Shown one piece after another: positions 44,601 through 55,148 of a DNA stretch of 64,000 bases. Made by a program: the position numbers and the translations under genes. The notes beneath the pieces were generated by a model. The model worked only from the letters and a program-made list of their open reading frames with translations, was not told the origin of the DNA and searched no databases. Numbering within the stretch: the stretch's first letter is position 1; every line of letters starts with the position of its first letter. The stretch is from Omphiscola glabra (Eukaryota > Mollusca > Gastropoda > Lymnaeidae): assembly GCA_964017045.1 (NCBI GenBank), contig OZ024802.1:9622435-9686434 (forward strand). The letters run 5' to 3'.

Positions 44601-47600
44601 TGATATTAATATTATTATTTTCAGGGTGTTATATTTGAATAATTTATTAATAACATTTCTATATTTCTTTTCAGAGTCCCATCCATAAAGTAGTAGCACT
44701 GATTTATTTCATGTAATTAGTTAATTGTATGGACCTTTGATTTAAAAAAAATTAATTTAACATTTTAATTATTTTTCTTTTCAGGTATTTTCAAATTCCC
44801 TACAGAACATAAAATGACTATAATTAAAATATAAATTTGATTTGATGCTACTTTAAAATGTAATAGACCTGCATTTTTTTTTTCACGTAAAAAATAATAA
44901 TTTTACAAAAAAAAATATTTTTTTTACATAATTTTTTTTCAATTTCTCTGCAAAAACATTTTTCAAAATAAATATTTATGAGATAATGTCAAACGTTTGT
45001 TGTTCATTGTGTTGTATATTGTATTGAGAATATCTACTGAAAATTTGGTTCCATTATCTTTGAAATTAAAAAAGTTATGGGTCAAAAAGTGAAAAAATTC
45101 AAAAGTGGGTCACAAGTTTTTTGGGTCAAATATATAGCTTATATAAGGGGCATAAAAAATTTGACAAAAAAAATAATAACTCCAGTTCTATAAAAGATAG
45201 AAAGATGAAATTGGTGTTGTTATAAAGCTTATAGCTAGCCCTTTAAAATGATGTATCATTCATGGCAATCGGACCATATTTAAATTTTGTGTCAAAGTAC
45301 CTAATAAGTTATAAGACTAACGGTAAGGACACACAGTAGGAAGGGTAAGTATTAGAATGTTACATTAACTTAACAATTATTTAAAATTTATATTTTAATA
45401 TTTTATTAAATTAAAAAGATACTAATAGGCATGTAAGTGTGGTTGTATTAGTTAGTAATATTTAAATTTAGTATAATGTAGTAAATATATTCTGTTTAAT
45501 ATCCCTAGCGAAAGGATAAAATTATTATTATTCATATTATTGGTTCAGTAAAGGAGAACATATAAAATGTTTAGACATTAACTAAATAAACTTACAGTTT
45601 TTGACGTAATTTGATGCTATATTATGTATTAATTTACTATTATACCGTATAATAGCTATTTATGTATATCAAGGGACAAAACTTGTCAGAAATTCAACAG
45701 ATTACAAAAACTTGAATTTATATAAACTTCTTGAATTATTCGGTTGTATTAACTTCTAATAATATTGTAAAACTGTTTCTCATTTATTAATTGGTTAGTG
45801 CTTAGCGGATTTTTCGATATGAACAATAATAAAAATATTTTTATATCATTATATAAAATTGATGAGAAGAGCCATTTCCGACAACCCAAGTTTTATTTGT
45901 GAAGGGGGATAACTGGTGACAACTGATAATTTCATTGAAGTTTGAAAATTCATAACTTTTTCTTGCAAGAACCATTCTTAACGAAGTAAAGTTATTCTTT
46001 TGTGTGAAGGATCACAGCATTACTACGGTAAAACCACTATGTCCTACGACTTTACACAAAAAAGTGTTAAGCCATTAAAGTATATACCGTTACAAAATAA
46101 TAAATTTGATGACAGTCTCAAAATTCACCATGATGCAAATATATCGCCGTGTTTGGAAAAATATGCGCTCTACGTCACTGATGTCAAAACAATTTATTCT
46201 TAGAAAACTGTGACGTAAAACGCAAAACAACGAAGTCCTCCCCGAGCCGAATGTAAAATGGCCACAACAGTTTTTCCGTCATTTTTCGGATGCGCAAACC
46301 GCGTGCGCGTGAGACCTTCAAAGTACCTAGAATAAGTGCATTATAATGTATATAATATAGTCTAGTGTATGGCAGTGGTGATACATAACATTGTGGTGAA
46401 GTGTAAATTGTAAACCTTGAAATAGCACATGCACTAGCCTGACTAGCCCTGGCATATTAAATCCACTAACTGTCTCATGGGCTAATGTGCTTCTGTGGTC
46501 CCTCATTGGGAGTCACTGCCCTTTGTTTATGATAGATTTAGGGTTCGGGTTAGGGTGAGCGATAGAGGTACCAGTAGCGTGCAATTACCGTCTCATGATC
46601 AGCACATGTTGATTCTAAAACAACAAAACCTTGGAAATATTACAAATCTTGTCAAATGCGAAAGATTTTCTGATGGTAAAAATATTGTTTTGCTGTCAGC
46701 AGATACTACTGCACTGGTCCTGGTGCCAAAGCCAAATAAAGTGAAGCCAGGGTGTGATGTAGCACTAGCTTTGTTAATCAGTCTGCTATGCTATTGCATT
46801 GTATGGTGCACTTTTACAAGTCTTGTACACACAAGATTTGCTAAGAAACTTAATAGAGATATGAATACTGGTATACTAACCGTAATACCGTACACAAATA
46901 AGTAGTGATATGATCAAGAGGACATGTGTCATGTGATTAAATCCTAATAATAAAACTAAGGATATTAACATGAAGGAAATTAAAACTAGTTTTAGTAGAT
47001 TTGGTAAATCTAATTGAAAATGAACATTTTTTATTCATATCTGATATTGATGCTTTTGAGAGAAATTTTTTCACTATTGTTAACAAATTAAGTACGACAT
47101 AATTCATTATTTTCACAGCTACAATAAAACTTGACATGCCATCTCTTTCTCCAACAATGGAAAAAGGCAACATTATCAAGTGGCACAAGAAAGAGGGTAA
47201 CTGTCAGCAGACTATCTATGCTCATATACTGGGGCAAATTAGAATTTAATTATGTTATTAAATGGAAGACGATATATTAAATATATATATAGTTATATAT
47301 AGCCTATAGTTAAATTGAACACGAGCTAAACATAGAATCTAACAGTATTATTCAATACAGTTGGACTATTTAACCACATGTTAAATGTTTCTCTGCAGGG
47401 GACACTGTATCACCTGGAGATGCTCTATGTGATATTGAAACAGATAAAGCAATTATTTCTATGGATACTGAGGAAACTGGAATCCTTGCAAAAATTATTG
47501 TAAGTTGTGCTTTCCCTTTTCAACATAATGGTCTGAAATAAGTTTAATAAATTTTTTAATTGAAAAAAATGTCTGAAAATTGTTTTATTAGGCCCCAGAC

Positions 47601-50600
47601 AATACAAAAGATGTCAGTGTTGGCAGTTTGATTGCACTACTGGTTGAAGAAGGAGAAGACTGGAAAAATGTTCAAATCCCAGCTGATGTAGCCCCTAAGG
47701 CCAGCACATCCGCTCCCCAAGCTCAACAAACCTTAGCTCCACCTCCATCAGCCCCAGCACCTGCAGCTAGCTCAGGTCATATACCTGTTGAACATGGGTT
47801 GGTATTCATTATTGTTTAAAATTTTATTTCATGGTCACATAAATGTTGTTCACATAACGGTTTGTGATGTTAACATAGGTTTAGGAGTTTTGTCAACATT
47901 ATAAATGGGCTGGTCACAAATCGAATCCATAATGTTGGTGCATTTACTGTTTTATTATTTTGTGCTTTAACTTAATGATTACGGAGGATTATGTTGCTGT
48001 TGTATCATTGTGTCATAATCTGTATTTTGACTAGTCAATAAAGTGTGAATATCTATTTTCAGCCATTTAATAGGACCTTCTGTCAAGAAATTATTGCAAG
48101 AATATAATATCACATCTAGTTCTGTTAAACCTTCCGGTCCTGGAGGTGCACTCCTGAAAGGGTTTGTTATTTTTTCTTTCATTTTGTTTATTTTACAGTT
48201 TATTACCCAGTGTGGAAATACTGATCTTCCATCGAGCGCTTCCCCAGGTGGTGGATAGGGGAAAGCCCACCAAATATGGAGGGTACCGGGGAAAAAAAAA
48301 CACCAGGGGCGAACCAAAATCATAACCGACTGCCTTGTAGGAAGTGGAGGGATCCACAAAGGCTAGGGAACCGTACCCAAAAATTAAGGCAACTACCTAG
48401 AGAGCTGTAAGGGGCAGCCCCCAGGTGGTAGTGTACAGGGCTAACAACCCACCATGTAAAAAAAAATAACTTTATGAAAGCCAATAAACAGAAAAAACCC
48501 TGGACTGACACCAATGGAAATCGACCTATGCCTGGATGTAGACATGATTTTTGGAGTGCGACTTGGAATGTTCTAAGCCTGTTTAGAGCAGGAGCCTTAG
48601 CCAACCTTGTAAATTAACTGTTAAAAAAATAAAATATATATTGCTGCATTGCAAGAAATTCAATTGCAAAAATTCAAACATCCTCAAAACAAAAGAATAC
48701 ACCATATTTTATAGTGGTAACAACACCAACACTCTAAGAACAGGATTTGCCGTGAAAAATAAGCAGTCATTGGGGTTATAGGCTTCAAACCAGAAAATGA
48801 AAGAATGTTCTTTGCGTGTAAAATGTTCAATATAACATATATAAATGTACATGCTCCCACCGAAGATCAGGATAAAGAACACTGGAAAAGATCTACAAAG
48901 AGGCATTAAACACATGGGAGAGAAAAGTTTTCAGGAAAATAAATGGACCAACAAAGGATGAATATGGATGGAGAATACTAACCAACCATGAATTGTACAG
49001 TCCCACGATAGTAGCAGAAATAAAAAAGGGTAGTACATTTAGAGAGAATGTCAAATGACAGAGGAGTGAAGAGGGTGCTTCACCAAAACCCCAGAGGAAA
49101 ACATCTCAAAGGCAGACCTAGGCTTAGATGGATGGATGATGTGGAAAAAGATCTGCAACAACTGGGAATCCAAGCATGGAAAAGAAAAGCATTAGTTAGT
49201 TCTGAGTGGAAGGAAGTAGTGAGGCAGGCCAAAGCCCTACAGGGATGGATACTTTTTATTTTGTTTAAGAATTAACTCTAGATATGCTTTATAATTAACC
49301 TTTTAACTTGTATGAACTGATAATTTTTCCAGCTACATGTAACATAAAATTAAAGATTTACTTTATTATTATGTGTCAAGGGAGTTGAAAATTGATCATG
49401 ATGCTGTTGTTTTTTTTCAGAATTAAATTTAACATTGTAAATCTTAAGATGGTGAGGTGTCCTTTTTTTACATTAATCTCTTTAGTTAATTTTGATTTGG
49501 AATTAAGTTTAACTGGGCAAACAATGCCAGTAAAGTGCTGATTTAAATTTTATTTCAGTGATGTACTTAACTACATTGAGTCTAAAAGTCTAAACAAAGT
49601 CACACAGCATGCAGCTAGTCCTGTAAAATCAGAAGCACCAGCTAAATCTGCACAACCAAAAGCAAGTGAAAAACCTGCCCCAGTCCCTGGAGCTAAATTT
49701 GTTGACATACCACTTACCAACATGAGAAGAGTAATTGCAAAGCGGCTAACAGAATCTAAAGTAAGTGAATGACATGTTTGAATTATAACTCTATTAAATT
49801 TTTCATTTCACAGTTCTATGATTCACACAGTACAGAAGTCTTCATAAATTATTATTATTTAATTACAAGCTCTGGTAAAATTGTTTTGATTAAATAAGGG
49901 TGAATTGCCATACACTGTGAATGCTGGGCACTGGCACCAGCAGAATATTGGTTGCTGGCTTAGTACTAGTTTAAATTAAATCATAGGGAAAAACACTGAC
50001 ATTGCATAATAAAAAGAAATATCTCAAAAATTGATGCATAGATGCTCTCTCATGCAGGACAAAAAAAACAACAAAAAAACTAAGCTGGTTTGAGGCTTTC
50101 ATAGTACATTTGGATGGATGTATCAACCAAGCATGCTTTTTTTTTCTTCCAAGAATTGTGATTGCAATGTTTTAAGATTTAATGTTATTTTTGTTGAGTA
50201 CATTGCACATGTTGAGAACTCTATCATTATGCACCATCTCCTGTCTTGATCTCCTCCTACATGCATAATGATGACCTTGAAATATTTACACCAATTTGTA
50301 AAAACCAAGTAGTTATTCAGCTCTAAATACCAAAATGAAGTACTGTTAACAACGTAAAAATATCATTTTCATTTCAGACCACTATACCCCATGCATACGC
50401 ATCCATTGATTCTAATATGGGACCTTTGACACAACTGAGAAAAACTCTGCTAGATGATGGTGTAAAAATATCTGTCAATGACTTTATTATTAAAGCTGCC
50501 GCATTTGCACTTCAGGTATTAAAAAATTAATAATTTCAGTTTCTAAAACATTCTGTATTTGTCAGTGTCAATCATAATTCATGTTGTTATTTTGTTTTAA

Positions 50601-52697
50601 AGTTGCTTTCTGTTTAAATGTATTAATCCTGTATTCAATATATAACAATTATATTTAGAGCCCAAGCAAAACTGTTCCAATCATTAAATTTGCCGATAAA
50701 CATTTCTAGCTTAATATCTGAAAGGGAAAGCTTATTCTGCAGGTTTATCAGTTGGTATGATGAAAATTTTCTTCGGTTGAATGTCTCAAAAGCCAAAGAA
50801 ATGTTTGTCAATTTCTGGAGGCAGGTCTCACAATACAAAATCTCAGTATAGAGCAAATAGAGACATATAAGTACCTAGGAGTCACTATTAATAATAAGCT
50901 AACATGGCATGAACAGGGACAATTTCTGTATAAAAAATGTCAACCAAAGACTTTGTTTCTTACAAAATTGTACAAGTTCAGCGCAAACAAATAAATTATT
51001 AACTTATTCTATAGCGCAACAATAGGGAGTTACTGAACTTCAGTATTACCTGCTGGTGTGGGGAATGTGATTAAATAGACTAATCAATAAAAGAATATTA
51101 TCTCATCTTAAATAAAGAGGCAAAAAAAAACAAGATCAGGACATTTTTAATTCATAAATAAACATTTTTTTAACAGCGGGTTCCCAAAGTCAATGCCATC
51201 TGGGCAAATGATGGTCCTAGACTGTCTTCATCAGTTGATATTTCTGTGGCTGTGGCTACCCCCAATGGTCTTATCACCCCCATTGTGAAAGGTGCCAGCT
51301 ATTTATCAGTTGATCAAATTGGTAGCACAGTTAAGGTAAGATTCTATGTAAATGAAGGGATGGGGCTGCAAGGGTAACAATTATTATTATGATATAGTTC
51401 AAGGAAAACAAAGTGGGTATTCGTACCCGGGTACCAGAATTGAGAGGTTGGGATTAAAAACTATTTAAAATATTATTGTTGGGTTTGTAATTGTAAGACA
51501 AAATGAGTTATCAAATGAAAGATAATTGCACCGAATAGCATTAGTCAAAATGGACCAGGAAACGCAGCGCCGCCATTCGCACCCGGATCCCATTAGACTC
51601 AATTTTATTCGGATCTCATTTGTGGTAGTTTATTTTAGTTAAACTGAAGAAGTAAGTTTACAAACGTATAGTCCATTCAATTATCTTTCGTTTGATACCA
51701 AATTTTGTCGTACAAACCCAACAATTTTTTAAATAGTTTTTTAATCCCAACCTCTTACTTCTGGTAACCGGGTGCGAATAGTCGCTGCTTTTTTGAAATG
51801 CTGTTGTGTCCCATGTCTGGCTGGTAGTAGATGTAAATGTGCTGACTTAAGAATAATTAAAAAAATAAATCTCTGCTTTTTCTCTTACATTAGATTAATG
51901 AGAGACAGTTTGTGTAAATAAAACAAGATTTAATTATGGTTACACAAAATACAATTTATTCTTGTTTTTTTAATCTAGGAGTTGTCTGGAAGGGCAAGAG
52001 AAGGAAAACTTTTACCACATGAATACCAAGGAGGAAGTTTTAGGTGGGACTTAAAAAATAATTATATTTTGAAATATATTCAATATCGGTAAAAATAAAG
52101 CTTATCATCTTAAACAATTAATACAATTTTAAAAAATGCCTAAGAACCAAATAATCAACCCATATTGAAGTAATTAATTTCGCCTCACATTGATCTATAG
52201 AAATTTGAAACCTATGGTTTGTGGTATAGATCATGGTTTTAAATTTTTTTTATCCCAGTATTTAGGTACTGGTATATCAATTGTAAAAGACTGAGGACTT
52301 AAACATTTTTAAATATATTTTTGTTCCCTTTTGAAATCATCACTTAATAAAAGTTAAAGAACAGTTTAAATTAGCCCCTTGTGCCTCTCAAACCAAATAC
52401 ATTTTTATTTTTCTTTATTCCAGTATTTCCAACCTGGGTATGTTTGGGATTACAGAGTTTTCAGCTGTGATAAATCCTCCCCAGTTAGCCATTCTAGCTG
52501 TAGGCTCATCCAGGCATGAGGCGAGCATTAAAGGCAATCAACTAAAAATGAATGTTACCTTGTCCTATGATAGCAGGGCTATCAATGAAGTAGAAGCAAC
52601 CCGTTTCTTGGAAGAATTTCGTAATGTAATTGAAAACCCTCAATCAATGTTAAGTGGAACTAATTTAGATTCAGCTGCAGAAGCTTTTGCGTTTTAA
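41672..52697 (+). CDS. PDHX: Pyruvate dehydrogenase complex component X (E3-binding protein)
   Basis: Mitochondrial structural subunit that tethers dihydrolipoamide dehydrogenase (E3) to the pyruvate dehydrogenase core. Ten exons: 41672-41828, 47119-47196, 47399-47499, 47592-47797, 48063-48161, 49559-49760, 50378-50515, 51177-51335, 51979-52043, 52424-52697 (TAA). Total 1479 nt, 492 residues (human 501), all phases fit. Order: Arg/Ser-rich mitochondrial presequence (1-52), one lipoyl domain with MPSLSPTM and lipoyl Lys95 in IETDKA, Ala/Pro linker, E3-binding domain about 182-222 ([16 protein letters not shown]), second linker, acyltransferase-like core from about 261. [15 protein letters not shown] and a single lipoyl domain point to PDHX, not DLAT. 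The catalytic DHR of E2 is D451-S452-R453: His replaced by Ser, so no acetyltransferase activity is expected. AATAAA at 52877 is a likely poly(A) signal. Confidence 0.95.
42014..45303. mobile_element. 3.3-kb DNA transposon with about 345-bp terminal inverted repeats
   Basis: Left arm 42014-42360 and right arm about 44950-45303 are inverted repeats of roughly 75-80% identity by eye. Anchors include TAGGTACTTTGACA at the outer end, TGATACATCATTTTAAAGGG then CTAGCTATAAGCTTT, CAATTTCATCTTTCTA, CTTGTGACC, and ACCAAATTTTCAG. Flanks ATAAG at 42009-42013 and 45304-45308 are a candidate 5-bp target duplication. Two exon-like coding pieces lie inside (43775-43990 and 44280-44373). Superfamily not recognised. 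Sits wholly in PDHX intron 1. Confidence 0.82.
43775..44443 (+). pseudogene. Unrecognised two-exon coding remnant inside the long-TIR element
   Basis: Acceptor ttttcag at 43774, then [31 protein letters not shown]. One missing base near 43870 shifts the frame to [41 protein letters not shown] at 43990 (possible donor |gttgca). A second piece begins after ttgttgcag at 44280 in matching phase 0: [31 protein letters not shown], with a possible donor |gtaaat at 44374; without splicing it runs on to a stop at 44443. The composition is protein-like and phases agree, so it was once translated. Not assigned to any family; it could be a decayed transposase or a captured host gene. Confidence 0.5.
45309..47118. 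other. PDHX intron 1, remainder
   Basis: AT-rich up to 45880, then a segment with higher GC and CpG (46180-46330, GTGACGTAAAACGCA, GCGCAAACCGCGTGCGCG). An isolated 136-codon open frame at 46495-46905 is described separately. No PDHX exon is needed here because exon 1 and the lipoyl exon join in phase. Confidence 0.55.
46495..46905 (+). CDS. Hypothetical 136-codon open frame in PDHX intron 1
   Basis: Uninterrupted frame from ATG 46495 to TAG 46905. The N-terminal part contains [11 protein letters not shown], which comes from a GGGTTCGGGTTAGGG-like repeat. The C-terminal part has one hydrophobic stretch [20 protein letters not shown] typical of a membrane segment, then [13 protein letters not shown]. 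No family is recognised, and no splice or promoter support is visible. It may be a transposon remnant or chance. Confidence 0.25.
   Translation: MVPHWESLPFVYDRFRVRVRVSDRGTSSVQLPSHDQHMLILKQQNLGNITNLVKCERFSDGKNIVLLSADTTALVLVPKPNKVKPGCDVALALLISLLCYCIVWCTFTSLVHTRFAKKLNRDMNTGILTVIPYTNK
48190..49380 (+). pseudogene. Internally deleted RTE-like LINE in PDHX intron 5
   Basis: A 5' region of about 400 bp leads into endonuclease text at 48640-48880: ALQEIQLQK (with frame breaks), [20 protein letters not shown]. It then jumps at about 48885 to the C-terminal part: [69 protein letters not shown]. Almost the whole reverse transcriptase is missing. The 3' end ATAAAATTAAAGATTTACTTTATTATT follows. Same family as the antisense piece at 18540-18960. 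Confidence 0.75.
50640..51110 (+). pseudogene. LINE reverse transcriptase fragment in PDHX intron 7
   Basis: Plus strand: [33 protein letters not shown], then [21 protein letters not shown] and [21 protein letters not shown] with frame breaks. This is the post-catalytic part of a non-LTR reverse transcriptase (L-N-x-x-K-T-K-E and Y-K-Y-L-G motifs). It is a different family from the 39770 element. Confidence 0.75.
51411..51785. mobile_element. Palindromic GGTACCCGGG MITE, copy 3
   Basis: Starts AAGTGGGTATTCGTACCCGG, ends CTGGTAACCGGGTGCGAATAG. About 375 bp; the left arm lacks the segment before the central CGAATAGCATTAGTC, so it is internally shortened. In PDHX intron 8, 75 bp after the donor at 51335. 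Confidence 0.9.
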
Positions 52698-55148
52698 TTA
52701 ATTGTAAAATAATTCATTCAAATTTTTTCAAAATGTTTAATTCATATGTATATAACATTCTTCTGTTTAACGAACTAATTGATTTGAATAATAGTATCTC
52801 ATTGGACTAATTGACAGACTTTTTCCATTTCTGATACTGACATAGTAACACTCAATGCGGCTGATTTGTCTTGTGAAATAAATAAATATTTTAACAATTC
52901 AGTTTTTCTAACTTGGAATTTCAATTGTCAAAAAACAATTGTAATGTTATTTTTTGTTTTTTCTGGTTTTAAAAGTTGTGTCTTAGATTCAAGTATAGCC
53001 ATGGAATATAAATTCAAACTAAAAGTGAGTAATTTTCATTGAATTATGAATATATTTTTGCTTCAAAACTTGAAATGCATATTAATACTTGTAGGCACTG
53101 AGTAATTTATAATAAGGGTAGTCACTATCTTAAGTCCAAATGAGATAACTATGACTTAAGAGTAAGAAAAATGTATATCAGTATATAATTCATCACTGTT
53201 ATGGAGACAAGTGGATGCAACTTTACATATCTGTATGACAGTAAATAGAACATTGAATAATTCGAGTTCTAAGTGAGTATTTATTAATAGCAGTTAGACA
53301 TGGCATAGGAATAAGACTATTATGTCATGGGGAGCACATTAGTCCTTGTAAACAAAATCCTTATTAATGACTTCATTATTTTATGTATGTACTAAAAATT
53401 AAAGCAAATAAAAGTGAATAAGGTTTTGTTGTATATAAAATACATTTATTTAAGTGCATACATTGTAATTGGCAGGACTACACCACTTTAAAATGGATGA
53501 GTGAAAAATAGCATGGCTTTGACAAAATATGGCTTTTTTGCAAAAACTAGAAAATATACAACTGCTTTACTGAATAATGTATTGTTAGAATTGAAATAAG
53601 TTTCAGTTTGAAAAAATTCATAGCATAGCAAAGTTTATTTTTGAAATAAAAATGGACATTTAAATATTAAAGAGTTGTACAATGCATGATAAATATGACC
53701 CATGTTCAAATTAAAATATATTATGTACAAGCACAGCAATTTTGGATAGAGGCAAACCAAATGAATTTCTGACTAGCATTCATTGACAAAAACAAAATAT
53801 TACTATTATATGATTCAAGGTTATAAAGAATTTGCAAGAAATTCATAAATTTTTAGTTAACTCCAAATGGTTAATTGAATTTTTTTTATCAGCTTTACTT
53901 CAACACATACAAAACAGAAATAAATGTTAAGTACAGCAGAACTTTAAGGTTATTACTAATGTCTTTACCTGCAACTTATTTTAAACTTTAATTTTAAAAC
54001 AATATGCTTAAAAATTGTAACCACTGTAAAACTCTTTAAGATGAGTAATTTATCTTGACATAAAATAGACTAAGGGTATAAACTAATTTAGTGGATTTTA
54101 TTTTAAAGAAAAATTATTAAAAAGGATCTGCAACTTACTTTGTTTCAGGCTTCTACTTCTACATAACATAAAGTGCTTAGAATACTACCAATTCACATTT
54201 TTGTGCAAAATTCCTTGTGGAAGTAAAAAAAAAAATGATTGCTCAATCTAGTCATATTTTGTTAATATGCTGCAATTTCCTCCACAGTAATTAAAAAAAA
54301 ATTGACTTCATAGTTTATGGAAAGACTTAAGGAAGCTGACATAAATATTTACTCTAAACTGACATGAAATAAAACAGCAATAGCAAAAAAGTTTAATAGG
54401 CACATTTAGCCTTCTGAAAGGTATGGTACCATTGCAATAAATGAGTTACACCTCTGCATTAAATCTCCTTTGGTCAAAATTACATGGGAAATTGGTTTTG
54501 TTCGAACTGCTAAAAAAACAAATAACCCAAAAATAAATTTTCACACACTAAACTAATTGGATTAAAACATTGATAAAAAAAAAAAAAACCAATATGATAA
54601 TACAAAATACATGCGATGCAATTTTTCTACAATGATTGAGGACATTGATAAGTTAACATTTCAACAAAGCATCTTAGATTAACAGTTTTGTGGAGGGAAC
54701 AAGTGTGGATCAAACTTGATAAACAAAATACACCTTCTAATATACTTTGTAAATTCACCTTTTTACTGATTCTGCATTTTTAAAGATGTACATCATAACT
54801 TTAAGAATACTTGCAGAACATTTGAGATAATTTGCGCCTGAAGTAACTGAACAGCTACTCAGATTTGAAGCACATTCTGGATATAGTGACGAAAAACATA
54901 ACTAAAAAAAATTATAATTACACTAATGTTTCCAAGAACATATTTTAAAAAATTAAAAAAACAAAACAAAAAAAAATGTTATAAAAATAAATGGAATGAC
55001 TAAGAAATTTTTTAATTCTTCAGTTTCTATAAAGTTTACAAAGAAAACAAAAAATAATAAAAAATAAAAATTAAAACCTTTTGTTCCATGTTAGTTCTTT
55101 CTAGTTGTTCTTATAAAAAATGTTATCTAGCAGCAGGTATCTTGAAGT
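52698..55148. other. Intergenic region between convergent PDHX and MOB3
   Basis: Contains the PDHX 3' untranslated region (poly(A) signals AATAAA at 52877 and 52881) and, on the other strand, a MOB3 3' untranslated region of unknown length. AT-rich; no repeat or further gene recognised. Confidence 0.6.

Noticed and set aside
46540..46560. Telomere-like GGGTTCGGGTTAGGG
   Set aside because: Only one and a half units, in an intron; too short to call interstitial telomeric sequence.
41672..52697. Calling this gene DLAT (E2 acetyltransferase)
   Set aside because: Only one lipoyl domain, the [10 protein letters not shown] motif of PDHX, and loss of the catalytic His (D-S-R) all favour PDHX.
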